37,923 nucleotides of DNA from Bryobacteraceae bacterium (GTDB lineage Bacteria; Acidobacteriota; Terriglobia; Bryobacterales; Bryobacteraceae): NCBI GenBank assembly GCA_030041985.1, contig JASIAM010000225.1:1-37923 (forward strand). Direction: 5' to 3'. Under the pieces are notes generated by a model. It saw nothing but the letters and a program-made list of their open reading frames with translations, did not search any database and was not told the DNA's origin. Positions 7,738 to 17,799 of the stretch are shown one piece after another. Positions within the stretch are counted from its first letter, which is position 1; each line of letters opens with the position of its first letter. A program made the position numbers and the translations under genes.

Positions 7738-10542
7738 TCAGTAGCCCGCAGCCAAATACTTGCCCGTGTATGACTCCTTCACTCGAGCCACTTCTTCCGG
7801 CGTCCCTGCCGCCACCACTTCGCCGCCTCCCGCGCCGCCTTCCGGTCCCAGATCGATGATCCAGTCGGCAGCTTGGATCACATCCAGATTATGCTCGATC
7901 ACCATCACGCTGCCCCCGTTGCCGATCAGCCGCTGAAGCGCCGCAAGCAGCTTGGCGATATCATCGAAATGCAGTCCGGTGGTTGGCTCGTCGAGGATGA
8001 AGAGCGTTCCCGCCGAACTTGACGTTGCCAGATGGGCCGCCAGTTTCACCCGTTGCGCTTCGCCGCCGGAAAGCGTGGTCGCCGATTGCCCCAGCCGTAA
8101 ATAACCCAAGCCGACGTCGTCCAGCACCTTCAGCCGGTCGACTAACCTGGGAGTCGCACGGAAAAATTCGATGGCTTCGCGCACCGTCAGTTGCAGCACT
8201 TCATGCACGTTCAGGCCGTTGTAGCGGATCTCGAGAATACCGCTCTTGAAGCGCGTTCCCTTGCATTCGTCGCACACCAGCTCGACATCCGCCAGAAACT
8301 GCATCTCCACGGTGACGGTGCCATCGCCCTGGCAAACCTCGCAGCGCCCACCCGGGATATTGAAGGAGAAGTGACCGGCTGTGTAGCCGCGGCGCTCCGC
8401 TTCGCGCGTGGAGGCAAACAGGGCCCGGATAAGATCGAACGCTTTGATGTAGGTGACGGGGTTGGAGCGCGGTGTGCGGCCGATGGGCGCCTGGTCGATC
8501 ATCACCGTATTCAGCACCCGCTCTGCGCCATCGATTCGCTTGCAGGCGATGCGCGGGGCCGCATCGAGCGCCTCGGCGGCTTCATCGAACTCCGTATCGT
8601 GGTCCATCTCGCGCTCCTTGTGCAGCGCTTCGAGCGAACGGAAGATGACGTCGTACACCAGAGTCGATTTTCCTGACCCGGAAACGCCAGTTACAGCGAC
8701 CAGCATGCCGAGAGGAATCTCCACATCGATGTTCTTCAAATTGTGTACGCGCGCGCCGATGATGCGCAGAACTTTCTTGGGATCCACGGGCCGCCTTTCC
8801 CGGGGGCCGCGCGCGGCCACGCGCAGTTCTCCGCGCAGGTAGCGTGCAGTGAGCGACCCAGCCCCATCGGCAGTCAACGTGGATAGCGGCCCTTCGAAAA
8901 CCACGCGCCCGCCATGCTCGCCCGCGCCCGGCCCGAGATCGACAATATGATCGGCAGCCTGCATCACCTCGGGATCGTGCTCCACCACTACGATGGTGTT
9001 GCCCAGGTCGCGCAACTCGTCCAGAATGCGGATGAGCCGCCCGGTATCGCGGGTGTGCAGGCCAATCGAAGGCTCATCCAACACGTAGCAGGCGCCGACC
9101 AGCCGCGACCCCAGGCAGGTGGCCAGTTGGATACGTTGCGCTTCGCCGCCGGAAAGAGTTGCGGAAAGGCGGTCCAAGGTCAGATAGTCCAAACCCACAT
9201 CGTTCAGAAACTGCAGCCGCTGCCGGATTTCGAGCAGGATCTTTTCGGCAATCGCAGTCTCTTCGGGGGTCAATTCGAGGTTTCCGAAAAAGGCCTGCGC
9301 TTCCGCGAGGTTCATTTTCACGATTTCGGCCAGGTTCTTGCCAGCCACGCGCACGTACAAAGCTTCCTTGCGCAGCCGTGCCCCTTTGCACTCCGGACAC
9401 AGGGCGTACCCCCGGTAGCGGCTCATGAAAACGCGAACGTGCAATTTGTATTTCTTGGTCTCGAGATAATCGAAAAAACGGCGGAGGAACGCTTCCAGGC
9501 TTTCACGCTCGGCCTCGCGTAAATCGCAAACCGGAACATGAAATCGCACCTTGCGGGCGGACTTGCGGAAGTTCTCCAGCCACGAACGGTACTTGGGCTT
9601 TGTCCAGGGATCCACCGCGCCTTGATCGAGCGACAGCGTGGGATCGGGAATCACGCGATTCATGTCGAAATCGATCGTATTGCCGAAGCCCTGGCAGCGC
9701 GGGCAGGCCCCAAAGGGCGAATTGAAACTGAAGAGAATCGGCTCCGGCTGGTTGAACTCCATGCCGCAGGTCTTGCACTGGAATTTTTCGTTGAAGCGCA
9801 AGCGCTCTCCGCCGCCCGGCGGCTCGAAAATTACTTCGCCGCCTTCACGAAAACAGATCTCGATGGTGTCCACCAGCCGTTGATGCAGATCCGGCGCGAT
9901 GGCGAGCCGATCCACCAGCACGAATACGGGCTTCGTAAAATCGATATCCAGCAGTGATTCCGGTGTTGAGAATTCAAACGTGCGCCCGCCCTGGTACAGC
10001 CGGTTGAAGCCTTTCTTGCGCAGGTCGAATAAATGATCGCGCAAACTTTGGGCTTCGGGCGTTTCCGCAGCCTGGGTCACGGGGAACAGCGCATACCAGC
10101 GGGAGCCCGGCGGCTCTGCCAGAAGCCGTGCCGCTACTTCATCTACGGAATCCTTCTTCACGCGGGTGCCGCATTTGGGACAGAAAGTCTGTCCCACCCG
10201 CGCAAATAGCAGGCGCAGAAAATCGTAGCACTCGGTTGAGGTCGCGACGGTCGAGCGCGGATTGCGGCTCGTATTTTTCTGCCGGATCGCCACCGCCGGA
10301 GCGATTCCGTCGATCTCATCCACCTCGGGCTTCTCCATGCGCTCCAAAAACTGCCGCGCATAGGCCGAAAGCGATTCCACATACCGCCGCTGCCCTTCGG
10401 CGTAGATGGTGTCGAACGCCAAAGACGATTTGCCTGAGCCTGAGACCCCGGTGATGACGGTCAGCCGGTTGTGCGGAATCTCGAGCGAGATGTTTTTGAG
10501 ATTGTGGACGCGCGCGCCGCGAATCCGGATGAAATCCTGCAT
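7738..10542 (-). CDS. uvrA: UvrA, excinuclease ABC subunit A
   Basis: UvrA is the damage-recognising ATPase of nucleotide excision repair; a UvrA dimer loads UvrB on DNA. The 934-residue protein has the family's usual length. The first Walker A (GVSGSGKS) is at residues 32-39. Signature motifs [12 protein letters not shown] and [12 protein letters not shown] mark the two ABC modules, and a second Walker A (GVSGSGKS) starts the second module. Zinc-binding cysteine pairs occur in CPKCGTR, CKTCG…[19 protein letters not shown] and CEVCQGDG…[10 protein letters not shown] start it at the ATG at 10542 because UvrA proteins begin just before [13 protein letters not shown]. An in-frame ATG at 10563 overlaps the end of the Uma2 gene by 14 bases. 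It is the last gene of a long minus-strand run. Confidence 0.97.
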   Translation of the reverse strand: MQDFIRIRGARVHNLKNISLEIPHNRLTVITGVSGSGKSSLAFDTIYAEGQRRYVESLSAYARQFLERMEKPEVDEIDGIAPAVAIRQKNTSRNPRSTVATSTECYDFLRLLFARVGQTFCPKCGTRVKKDSVDEVAARLLAEPPGSRWYALFPVTQAAETPEAQSLRDHLFDLRKKGFNRLYQGGRTFEFSTPESLLDIDFTKPVFVLVDRLAIAPDLHQRLVDTIEICFREGGEVIFEPPGGGERLRFNEKFQCKTCGMEFNQPEPILFSFNSPFGACPRCQGFGNTIDFDMNRVIPDPTLSLDQGAVDPWTKPKYRSWLENFRKSARKVRFHVPVCDLREAERESLEAFLRRFFDYLETKKYKLHVRVFMSRYRGYALCPECKGARLRKEALYVRVAGKNLAEIVKMNLAEAQAFFGNLELTPEETAIAEKILLEIRQRLQFLNDVGLDYLTLDRLSATLSGGEAQRIQLATCLGSRLVGACYVLDEPSIGLHTRDTGRLIRILDELRDLGNTIVVVEHDPEVMQAADHIVDLGPGAGEHGGRVVFEGPLSTLTADGAGSLTARYLRGELRVAARGPRERRPVDPKKVLRIIGARVHNLKNIDVEIPLGMLVAVTGVSGSGKSTLVYDVIFRSLEALHKEREMDHDTEFDEAAEALDAAPRIACKRIDGAERVLNTVMIDQAPIGRTPRSNPVTYIKAFDLIRALFASTREAERRGYTAGHFSFNIPGGRCEVCQGDGTVTVEMQFLADVELVCDECKGTRFKSGILEIRYNGLNVHEVLQLTVREAIEFFRATPRLVDRLKVLDDVGLGYLRLGQSATTLSGGEAQRVKLAAHLATSSSAGTLFILDEPTTGLHFDDIAKLLAALQRLIGNGGSVMVIEHNLDVIQAADWIIDLGPEGGAGGGEVVAAGTPEEVARVKESYTGKYLAAGY

Positions 10543-10549
10543 GGAAAAG

Positions 10550-11122
10550 TTATCGGCTATCATTTTCCGGGAGCGTGATGCCCGAAAAGATTGTGGTGAC
10601 GGGGATCTCGGCCTGTGTACCGAAAAGCGAGAGGCGCAGCGTGTCGCCTACTTTTAGCACGCAATCCGGTTTCTCGGCTTCCAGGTGAACTTCAATAGTA
10701 TTGTCGTCGGGGTAGAGGGTTAGGAAAATCTTGGTGCCATGCGCGAAGCAGAGGCGGCGGTATTGCTTCAAATCGAGCACGGTATTGGAGGGCGACACGA
10801 CCTCAGCGACCAGCTCGGGCGCGCCATTGAGGATTCTGTCCTTGGCCGCTTGCTGGGCGCGCTCTTTCGCCGTCACGCCAACGTCGGCCGACCGTTTGTC
10901 GTTCGTGCTTTCGATTTGGAACGGACACTCGTTTAGAGCGACCGCGTCCACAAATGCCTGTTGCAGCAAAAGACAAACCCGCTGCTGCAACCATTTATGA
11001 ATCCAGCTCGCTAAGGACACTTCAACAATCTCTCCGTTATGCAGTTCCCAATCGCGGTCCTTCGGCAGATCAAGCTTGTCGAACTCTTCGATGGTGATCG
11101 GTCGTGTGGAAACGGCGCCCAT
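10550..11122 (-). CDS. Uma2 family (DUF820) putative endonuclease, copy 2
   Basis: Uma2 proteins have a PD-(D/E)XK nuclease fold; their targets and physiological roles are unknown. The 190-residue protein shows the expected order: [20 protein letters not shown], with the Glu of [10 protein letters not shown]; then the Asp of [10 protein letters not shown]; then the [14 protein letters not shown] core with its Glu; and a following LKQYRR helix carrying the Lys. A C-terminal strand pair ([15 protein letters not shown]) completes the fold. It starts two bases after the stop of a very similar gene and runs into the 5' end of uvrA, so the three genes are probably translationally linked. The near-identical N-termini show that the pair arose by tandem duplication. 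Confidence 0.85.
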   Translation of the reverse strand: MGAVSTRPITIEEFDKLDLPKDRDWELHNGEIVEVSLASWIHKWLQQRVCLLLQQAFVDAVALNECPFQIESTNDKRSADVGVTAKERAQQAAKDRILNGAPELVAEVVSPSNTVLDLKQYRRLCFAHGTKIFLTLYPDDNTIEVHLEAEKPDCVLKVGDTLRLSLFGTQAEIPVTTIFSGITLPENDSR

Positions 11123-11124
11123 GT

Positions 11125-11703
11125 CTACTCCGATTGCTCTGCGGTCTCTGGCAGCGTGATGCCGGTGAAGATTGCGGCTACAGGGATGGCGGCTTCTGTC
11201 CCGAACAGAGAAAGCTGGAGGGTGTCTCCCACTCTCAGGACGGACCCCGCTTTGCCGCCTTCGAGGTGCACTTCAACAGTGTTGTCGACGGGATCGAGGG
11301 TTAGGAAGATCCTGGTGCCATGCTGAAAACACAGACGCTGGTATTGCTTTAGCTCAAGCACAGTGTTGGAGGGCGATAAAACTTCCACGACTAGCTCGGG
11401 TGCACCATAAAGGATTCTATCTGTGGCCGCCCGCTGACGCCGCTCCTTTGACGTGGTACCCACATCGGCCCTCCGTTTATCGTTCGTGCTTTCGATTTGA
11501 AACCCGAGTTCAATCATCACAATGGCAAGTGGAAAAACCTGTATCAGCAGATCGCGGACCCGGTGCTGCAACTCATTGTGAATCCAGCTCGCAAAGGACA
11601 CTTCAATAATCTCTCCGTTTTGCAACTCCCAATCGCGGTCTTTCGGCAGATCCAGTTTGTCGAACTCTTCAATGGTGATCGGTCGTGTGGAAACGGCGCC
11701 CAT
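11125..11703 (-). CDS. Uma2 family (DUF820) putative endonuclease, copy 1
   Basis: This 192-residue paralogue is the upstream member of the tandem pair. The first 27 residues match the next gene exactly ([20 protein letters not shown] and on). The catalytic-type residues are conserved: the Glu of WELQNGEIIE, the Asp of RADVGTTSKE, the Glu of APELVVEVLSPSNT and the Lys of LKQYQR. The two differ most in the middle helices (HNELQHRVRDLLIQVFPLA against [19 protein letters not shown]). This pattern suggests that both copies are kept functional while their binding surface diverges. It begins four bases after the NTF2-like gene stops. No strong ribosome site is visible before its ATG. Confidence 0.85.
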   Translation of the reverse strand: MGAVSTRPITIEEFDKLDLPKDRDWELQNGEIIEVSFASWIHNELQHRVRDLLIQVFPLAIVMIELGFQIESTNDKRRADVGTTSKERRQRAATDRILYGAPELVVEVLSPSNTVLELKQYQRLCFQHGTRIFLTLDPVDNTVEVHLEGGKAGSVLRVGDTLQLSLFGTEAAIPVAAIFTGITLPETAEQSE

Positions 11704-11707
11704 ACTT

Positions 11708-12175
11708 CTATTTTAGTGGTCGCAACCACGGATACCGCGCGGTGTCTTTCGCGGCGTAGTCGGGGTCCAGATAAATAAAGCAGCGCTGGATCAGCCAGTC
11801 GCGGATCTCGAAGACGTCGCACCAGCGGCCCGCCGCCCATTCGGGGACGCCGGCGCGCCATGGGCCATCGATGTGTTCGCCATGGCTGGCGCCTTCGCAC
11901 ACTACCAGGTCGGAACCGGAGAAGATCCAGTTGAGGTGCGAGTAATGGTGCGTGATGGATTTGATGGTGGCGCCCACTTCGCCGAACATTTTCCCGATTT
12001 GTTCTCTTCCGGTGGCCAGTCCCCATTTGGGGAACCAGACTTGGGCATCGGAAGCGAACAGGTCGAGAATAGAACCGCCGGTGGAGGTGATACCGCCGTT
12101 ATCGAAAGCTTTCAGATACTCGAGGGCGACTGACTTGCGCTGTTCATCGGTCATGGTTTGCCGGGTGAGGGCCAT
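11708..12175 (-). CDS. NTF2/SnoaL-like protein
   Basis: The 155-residue protein has the helix-sheet pattern of the cone-shaped NTF2-like fold: an N-terminal helix (SVALEYLKAFDNGG), SDAQVWFPKWGLATGREQIG, a central strand pair (HHYSHLNWIFSGSDLVVCEG) and a final RWCDVFEIRDWLIQRCFIYLD. Such proteins are small-molecule isomerases, hydratases or binding proteins; the substrate cannot be deduced. The ATG at 12175 is preceded by AGGAGA seven bases upstream. The esterase gene ends 13 bases before it, so both probably belong to one operon and this protein may act on an intermediate of that pathway. Confidence 0.75.
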   Translation of the reverse strand: MALTRQTMTDEQRKSVALEYLKAFDNGGITSTGGSILDLFASDAQVWFPKWGLATGREQIGKMFGEVGATIKSITHHYSHLNWIFSGSDLVVCEGASHGEHIDGPWRAGVPEWAAGRWCDVFEIRDWLIQRCFIYLDPDYAAKDTARYPWLRPLK

Positions 12176-12188
12176 GGGTTCTCCTAAA

Positions 12189-13751
12189 TCACAACTGCGT
12201 CGATGCGCCGCTAGCCTCAAATGCCCGGCGCTCCTCGCTATGCGGATCGTCAGTCACCTGGCACTCGTTGCCGAAAATCATGGTGGCGCGCCGCTCGGGC
12301 GTGTACGCAGGCCAATCCGGCAGATCCGCGTCAGCCGGTTTCCCGCCGCGGGCGAATTGGCTCCACGCGCCGCTCATTCTGCTAGCCAGCGGGTAGCGGT
12401 CCGTGCCTGTGCCGGTGAAGCCCGACCAGACATCGGGATGATCAAAGACAAACGGAATTTCGAGCGCGTGGGCGGCGCGCAGATAACCGCCCAGAACGGG
12501 CGTCCGCCACGCGAAGTAATACATATACACCGGAGCCGCGGCCTGAGCCGCTTTGCGTTCGGCTTTTCTCTCGGCTTGGCGGATGGAGTTGATCCGCACG
12601 AAGCGGTCGGATTCCAGGGCAAGCCACGTTTCCACGTTGTCTCCATGCGCCTTCTTGTAGACCGCGATTAAGCTCCCCGCGGCGGCATCGCCAAGCTTGA
12701 GCCGTGCTTTGGTCTTCGCAAGCAGCGTGGCGTCATCCATGGCGGTGATGGGTGGGCCCATCAGAGTAAGCTCCGTCGCATTGGAGCCGATTAATAGAGG
12801 CACATGGGCAGAGAGCGCGAGCGAGCTTGCATCCAGCGGGTCGACCGGGAGCGAACGGCCGTCGATCACCGGAGCAATGGCAAGCGGGCTATCGGGAATA
12901 GCGGAAATCGCATCCACCAGACGGTCCATGGAAAGGTTCTGCAGTTCCTCTATCTGTCTGGGCCCGAGGCCCAGATGTGCCAACACTGCGGCGGTAATGC
13001 GGGCGGCGCCTTCGCGCGTCAGCCGGTGATAGGGCCCGCTCTGCGAAATCGCGCGGTGGAACAATCCTTTGGCCGCTGGCATCGCCATAAGCGTGGTGAC
13101 TTTCGAGCCGCCGCCCGATTCTCCGAAAATGGTGACGTTCGCAGGGTCGCCGCCAAATCGGGCGATGTTGTCGCGCACCCACTCGAGCGCCGCAATCAGA
13201 TCGAGCATGCCGGCGTTGCCGGAATCGGCGTACTTTTCGCCGCCTGCCTCCGCCAGATACAGGTAGCCGAACACATTCAGCCGGTGATTCACGGTGACTA
13301 CCACGACATCGCGGCGCGCCGCGAGTTCCGTACCGGCATACACCGGCGCGCCGCCGGAACCGAAGGCAAATGCGCCGCCGTGCAGCCATACCATCACGGG
13401 GCGCTTGCGCGCATCGAGTCCCGGCGACCAGATGTTCAGGCAGAGGCAATCTTCGCTCATAGCGCCTAGTTCCGCCATGACTTCGTACAGGGGCCCGGGC
13501 GGAGGATTGAAGGCGGGGCGCGGCGCTGTCGGCCCGAGTTCGAGCGCATCGCGGACACCGGTCCACGGTTCGGGTTTGCGCGGCGGCAGGAAGCGCGCGG
13601 CACCCGCGGTGGATGCGCCATAGGGGATGCCTCGGAAGACGTTGACTACAGTTTCGCCACGGTGGGCAGTCGGAAGCGCCTGCCCCACGATCTTACCGGC
13701 AGTGGTTTCCACGGTGGCGCTTTGAACGGCAGATGTAGTTTGGGTACTCAT
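12189..13751 (-). CDS. Type B carboxylesterase (alpha/beta hydrolase)
   Basis: This 520-residue enzyme has the classic order of the family: FRGIPYG near residue 40, EDCLCLNIW at 100-108, the oxyanion-hole HGGAF at 124-128, and the nucleophile elbow GESGGG at 210-215 with Ser212. More common family members read GESAGG there. A Glu in GSNATELTLM and the His in AAHALEIPFVF complete the likely triad. There is no signal peptide, so it should act in the cytoplasm on carboxylic esters. Its ATG overlaps the stop of the ligase gene by four bases (ATGA), with AGGAGAAG just upstream, showing tight coupling. Paired with a feruloyl-CoA-synthase-like ligase, it may release aromatic acids from esters; this is inference. 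Confidence 0.9.
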   Translation of the reverse strand: MSTQTTSAVQSATVETTAGKIVGQALPTAHRGETVVNVFRGIPYGASTAGAARFLPPRKPEPWTGVRDALELGPTAPRPAFNPPPGPLYEVMAELGAMSEDCLCLNIWSPGLDARKRPVMVWLHGGAFAFGSGGAPVYAGTELAARRDVVVVTVNHRLNVFGYLYLAEAGGEKYADSGNAGMLDLIAALEWVRDNIARFGGDPANVTIFGESGGGSKVTTLMAMPAAKGLFHRAISQSGPYHRLTREGAARITAAVLAHLGLGPRQIEELQNLSMDRLVDAISAIPDSPLAIAPVIDGRSLPVDPLDASSLALSAHVPLLIGSNATELTLMGPPITAMDDATLLAKTKARLKLGDAAAGSLIAVYKKAHGDNVETWLALESDRFVRINSIRQAERKAERKAAQAAAPVYMYYFAWRTPVLGGYLRAAHALEIPFVFDHPDVWSGFTGTGTDRYPLASRMSGAWSQFARGGKPADADLPDWPAYTPERRATMIFGNECQVTDDPHSEERRAFEASGASTQL

Positions 13752-15604
13752 TGGGCTTCTCCTGAGAGAATGACACGCGGGGAACCGCGATACAGTTCTT
13801 CCACCATTGCAGCGCGACAGCGCAGTACGGCGCCCTGATTCAGCGATCCCTTGTCGGTGATTTCGTGGGCATCGATCGAAGGTGGTGTGTCCAGCAGGAT
13901 AGCGGCGGCGATACGGTTGGAGCTGCCGGTCGCGGTTCGCGCGAATTCTCTGAGCAGGTCTGCGAACACACCGCGGACGGCTGCGCTGGCCAGCAATTCA
14001 GCGGCGGGCGCTCCCGCTGCGGCCGCTGGCGTGATACGGCGGCAGGCATCCACATCCGGGAAGATCAGCGCGGCAACGTAGTCGCGATCGTGGCCCGCGA
14101 TGACCACGTCCTGCACGTAGGGCGCGAAGTGGCGCAGAAATCGGGCACGCAGAGGTCCCACGCTGACCCAGGTGCCGGTCGAAAGCTTGAAATCTTCCGC
14201 GATGCGGCCGTCGAAGACGAAGCCTTTGCGGGGCTGCTCCTCGTCGACAAAGCGCAGCGCGTCGCCCAGCTTGTAAAAACCTTCCTCATCGAAAGCGGCC
14301 CGCGTCAGTGCTTCCTGGCGCCAGTAGCCCGGAGTGATATTCGGCCCGCGCAGCCGTGCTTCGAGCTTGTGTCCTACGGGAACGAGCTTCAGTTCCACGC
14401 CGCGCGCGGGCACGCCCACATGCCCGGCCTGGCTCGCCTGCTCGCGATCGGCGAAAAGAGCATGCGGCGCGGTTTCGGTTGAGCCGAGGCCGGCGAGCAT
14501 CAGAATGCGTTCGCCGCAGGTTTCGATAGAGAGCGTTTCGAGCGCATCCCACACGGGCTGTGAAAGGCCCGCGCCCGCGTAATACATGAGGCGCAGGCGG
14601 CTGAAGAAGGTCTTGCGCAGATCCGCATCTTCGCGCAGCGCTCCCGCGATGGCCTCGAAGCCCTTGGGCACATTGAGGTGGATCGTGGGCCCAATCTCTT
14701 TCAAATTGCGGATGGTCTCATGGAAATGGCTGGGGGTCGGCTTGCCGTCATCAATATAATAGGTGCCGCCGTTATAGAGGACGAGGCCTACATCCGAATT
14801 GCCGGCGAAGGTGTGATTCCAGGGGAGCCAATCGACCAGAACGGGAGGCTCGTCCGCCAGGAATTCCATCATGGCGCGCGCCATTTCCTGGTTGCTGGAC
14901 CACATGCGATGCGTATTGATCACTCCCTTCGGCATGGCCGTTGAGCCGGAGGTAAAGAGAATCTTGGCGATGCTATCGCCGGTTGTGCGCGACTCTGCCG
15001 CGGCGAGTGAAGGTCCCGGAGTGGCTGTGAGGAGATCGGAAAAGAGGGTGGCGCCGGGAAGAGGATCGTCCGTCATTACCAGCTCGGCATCCCGCGGAAT
15101 AGCGGCTTCAATCGCGCGGCGGAACTGGGCGCCGCTTGCAGCGAACACCAGGCCCGGCGTGAGCAGGTGGACGATGTGGCGCAGCTTGGCGAAATCGCCC
15201 GAAACCAGCGAATAGGCCGGCGATATGGGCGCATAGGGAATGCCGGCATATAACGCGCCGAGTCCGAGGAGCGCGTGTTCGAGGTCGTTGCCGGAAAGAA
15301 TGGCAATCGGGCGTTCACAAGAGAGGCCGCGGTTGACGAGCGACTGCGCGATCGCGCGGCCTTGCTGTTGCGCGGCGGCGTAGGTCAAGCGGCGCCACTC
15401 ACCCGTGGAAGCGCGCTTCGCTATGAAGGTGCGATGGGGCGCGGTGGCCGCCCACTCACCCAACCGCTGGGTTAGCTTTTCGGGATAAGGCCCGAGCGGA
15501 TGCGGACAGCGTGCGTAGATAACGCCGCCGGGGCCGCGTTCGATCTCCACTTCGCTCGGGGCGATGCGCACCTGGCGCACCGGAGCTTCAGCGCGCGCCG
15601 GCAC
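13748..15604 (-). CDS. Feruloyl-CoA synthase-like AMP-forming acid:CoA ligase
   Basis: The 618-residue protein belongs to the adenylate-forming superfamily. It shows the P-loop-like ILFTSGSTAMPKG (about 215-227), DWLPWNHTFAGN, the YYAGAGLSQPVW strand, GLGSTETAP, and the C-terminal EITDKGSLNQGAVL with the conserved lysine. The opening VRIAPSEVEIERGPGGVIY and CPHPLGPYPEKLTQRLGEWA match the feruloyl-CoA synthase subgroup rather than ordinary acyl-CoA ligases. It would activate ferulate or a related acid with ATP and CoA. The GTG at 15604 is favoured because GAGGGAAGAG precedes it and homologous sequence starts there. This start overlaps the previous gene by 17 bases, and longer in-frame extensions lie fully within that gene. 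Confidence 0.85.
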   Translation of the reverse strand: MPARAEAPVRQVRIAPSEVEIERGPGGVIYARCPHPLGPYPEKLTQRLGEWAATAPHRTFIAKRASTGEWRRLTYAAAQQQGRAIAQSLVNRGLSCERPIAILSGNDLEHALLGLGALYAGIPYAPISPAYSLVSGDFAKLRHIVHLLTPGLVFAASGAQFRRAIEAAIPRDAELVMTDDPLPGATLFSDLLTATPGPSLAAAESRTTGDSIAKILFTSGSTAMPKGVINTHRMWSSNQEMARAMMEFLADEPPVLVDWLPWNHTFAGNSDVGLVLYNGGTYYIDDGKPTPSHFHETIRNLKEIGPTIHLNVPKGFEAIAGALREDADLRKTFFSRLRLMYYAGAGLSQPVWDALETLSIETCGERILMLAGLGSTETAPHALFADREQASQAGHVGVPARGVELKLVPVGHKLEARLRGPNITPGYWRQEALTRAAFDEEGFYKLGDALRFVDEEQPRKGFVFDGRIAEDFKLSTGTWVSVGPLRARFLRHFAPYVQDVVIAGHDRDYVAALIFPDVDACRRITPAAAAGAPAAELLASAAVRGVFADLLREFARTATGSSNRIAAAILLDTPPSIDAHEITDKGSLNQGAVLRCRAAMVEELYRGSPRVILSGEAQ

Positions 15605-17747
15605 GCTCTTCCCTCGCGCTCTCCACGGATTTCTCCGCATCCAGACTGGCAAAGGTGCGGCCCTCCGCCGCCAGTCGCGCCAGCAGAGGCGCAGGCTCCC
15701 AGAGTTCGCCGAACTGGCGGTGGAAATCCACAACTCGCTCGTAGACCTTCTTCAGGCCGGCCGTGTCCGCGTACCACATGGGGCCGCCGCGATATGCCGG
15801 AAATCCGTAACCGGTCAGGTAAACGGTATCGATATCGGAAGCGCGCAGCGCATAGCCTTCTTCGAGGATACGGGCGCCCTCATTGATCATGGCGTAAATA
15901 CAGCGTTCGATGATTTCTTCAGTGGAGATTACGCGCCGCGGGATGCCAGCCTGGCGCGCAGTTTCGGCGATCAGCGCTTCGATTTCGGGATCGGGAATGG
16001 GCTTGCGGGCCCCATCATAGCGATACCAGCCCGCGCTGGTTTTCTGGCCGAGCCGGCCCATCGCGATCAGTTTTTCGAGCAGGAGCGGTTCGCGCAGACC
16101 CTGTTTTTCCAGGTGTTTGTGCTCTTGCTTGACGCGCCAGCCTACATCGATGCCGGCCATATCATCTACTGCGAAGATGCCCATGGCCATGCCCCAATCG
16201 TAAAGAGCCTGATCCACCTGCGCGGGCGTCGCACCCTCTTCCACCAGAAACTGGGCTTCGCGCATATAGGGGAACATCATGCGGTTCCCCACGAAGCCCC
16301 AGCAATTGCCTACCAGCACACCGACTTTGCGGAGGGTGCGGGTAAGCGCCATGCAGGTGGCGATGATTTGCTTACCGCTCGCTTTGCCGCGCACCACTTC
16401 CACCAATCGCATGACATTGGCGGGGCTGAAGAAGTGCAGCCCAAGGACCATGTGCGGGCGCGCGGTGACAGCGGCGATTTCGTCAATATCCAGCGTGGAG
16501 GTGTTGGAAGCCAGCACGCAATCGGGCTTGGCAATGCGGTCGAGCGCGGTGAAGACCTGCTTTTTGAGCGCCATGTTTTCGAACACGGCTTCGATGATGA
16601 TGCCGGCGGTTTCGAAGCCTTCATAGCCCAGTTGCGTATGAATGAGCGCCATGCGATCGGCCATGGCTTCGGCGGTGAGGCGGCCGCGCTTCACGGAGCT
16701 TTCGTAATTCTTGCGGATGGTGGCCATGCCGCGATCGAGCGCCGGCTGATCGGCGTCTTTGAGCAGCACGGGAATGCCGGCATTGGCGAGAGCCATGGAG
16801 ATGCCGCCGCCCATGGTGCCCGCGCCCACGACAGCCGCCTGGCGGATCGGGAGGGTGGGCGTGTCCTTGGGGACGCCGGGGATCTTGGAGACGGTGCGCT
16901 CGGCGAAAAACGCGTGAATGAGCGCGCGGCATTGATCGGAGGCGAGGCACTCTCTGATTATCTCGCGCTCTCTTTGACAGCCTTGGTCGAAGGGTAGAGC
17001 AACTGCGGCCTCGATCGCATCGACGACGGCGAGCGGGGCGTGCTGGTTGCGGCGGGTTTTGCGGGCCTGCTCGCGGGCTGCGGCGAAGGCGGCAGCATTG
17101 GATTCGAGCGTGCCGAGCTTTTCGTTGCGCTCGCGGGTTTTGCGGTGCGGTCCGCCTTTTGCGGCCACCTCCTTTGCGAAGGCGATGGCGCCCGTGAGCA
17201 GATCGCCTTCGACAATCTGATCAATCAAACCCAATTGGAGCGATTCGCCCGCTTTGATTGCCTGGCCGGAAACGCATAGATTGAGGGCGACTGGCACGCC
17301 CACCAGTCGCGGGAGCCGCTGCGTGCCTTCGGCTCCGGGGATGATGCCCAGGTTCACTTCGGGCTGGCCCATCTGGGCATCGGGCGAAGCCACCCGGTAA
17401 TGGCCCGCCATGGCCACTTCGAGTCCGCCGCCGAGCGCCGTGCCGTGAATGGACATAACGGCAGGCTTGGTGGCGTCTTCGATGGCGCAAAGCAAAGGGT
17501 GCAGCTTGGGAGGATTTGGCGTTGCCCCGGAGGCCGCTGCTTCGAGTTCCTTGATATCGGCGCCCGCGATGAAAGTGCGTCCGCCGCCAATAATGACGAT
17601 CGCCTGAATGGAGCTGTCCAGTTCCGCGGCTTCGATGTGCGCGCGGATCGATTCCGGCACTCCCGGGCTGAGCGCGTTGACAGGCGGGTTGTTCACGGTG
17701 ATGACCGCAACGCCATTGTGTTTGGTAAGACTCGCAAGTTCGTTCAT
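15588..17747 (-). CDS. Bifunctional enoyl-CoA hydratase / 3-hydroxyacyl-CoA dehydrogenase (FadJ/MFE1-like)
   Basis: This 719-residue protein joins two beta-oxidation enzymes. The crotonase domain (about 1-190) has GGGRTFIAGADIKEL at 54-68 and both catalytic glutamates: Glu110 in GGGLEVA and Glu130 in GQPEVNLG. The dehydrogenase part has the NAD loop VGAGTMGGG at 307-315 and the catalytic His438 in GLHFFSP. Two C-terminal 3HCDH segments follow, with GNRMMFPYMREA and LTGYGFPAYRGGPM. It hydrates 2-enoyl-CoA and oxidises the product to 3-ketoacyl-CoA. No thiolase gene is in view. I start it at the ATG at 17747, where the crotonase fold begins. It is the first gene of the minus-strand run and diverges from the FkbM gene. 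Confidence 0.92.
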   Translation of the reverse strand: MNELASLTKHNGVAVITVNNPPVNALSPGVPESIRAHIEAAELDSSIQAIVIIGGGRTFIAGADIKELEAAASGATPNPPKLHPLLCAIEDATKPAVMSIHGTALGGGLEVAMAGHYRVASPDAQMGQPEVNLGIIPGAEGTQRLPRLVGVPVALNLCVSGQAIKAGESLQLGLIDQIVEGDLLTGAIAFAKEVAAKGGPHRKTRERNEKLGTLESNAAAFAAAREQARKTRRNQHAPLAVVDAIEAAVALPFDQGCQREREIIRECLASDQCRALIHAFFAERTVSKIPGVPKDTPTLPIRQAAVVGAGTMGGGISMALANAGIPVLLKDADQPALDRGMATIRKNYESSVKRGRLTAEAMADRMALIHTQLGYEGFETAGIIIEAVFENMALKKQVFTALDRIAKPDCVLASNTSTLDIDEIAAVTARPHMVLGLHFFSPANVMRLVEVVRGKASGKQIIATCMALTRTLRKVGVLVGNCWGFVGNRMMFPYMREAQFLVEEGATPAQVDQALYDWGMAMGIFAVDDMAGIDVGWRVKQEHKHLEKQGLREPLLLEKLIAMGRLGQKTSAGWYRYDGARKPIPDPEIEALIAETARQAGIPRRVISTEEIIERCIYAMINEGARILEEGYALRASDIDTVYLTGYGFPAYRGGPMWYADTAGLKKVYERVVDFHRQFGELWEPAPLLARLAAEGRTFASLDAEKSVESAREERAGAR

Positions 17748-17799
17748 GAGTTCCGTGAGGAGTTTACCATAGAGGAGAAAACAGACGTTGCGGGGTACG

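Noticed and set aside
15564-16997. A 477-codon plus-strand frame opposite the FadJ-like gene
   Set aside because: His- and Asp-rich composition without domain features, fully antisense to a confidently identified enzyme.
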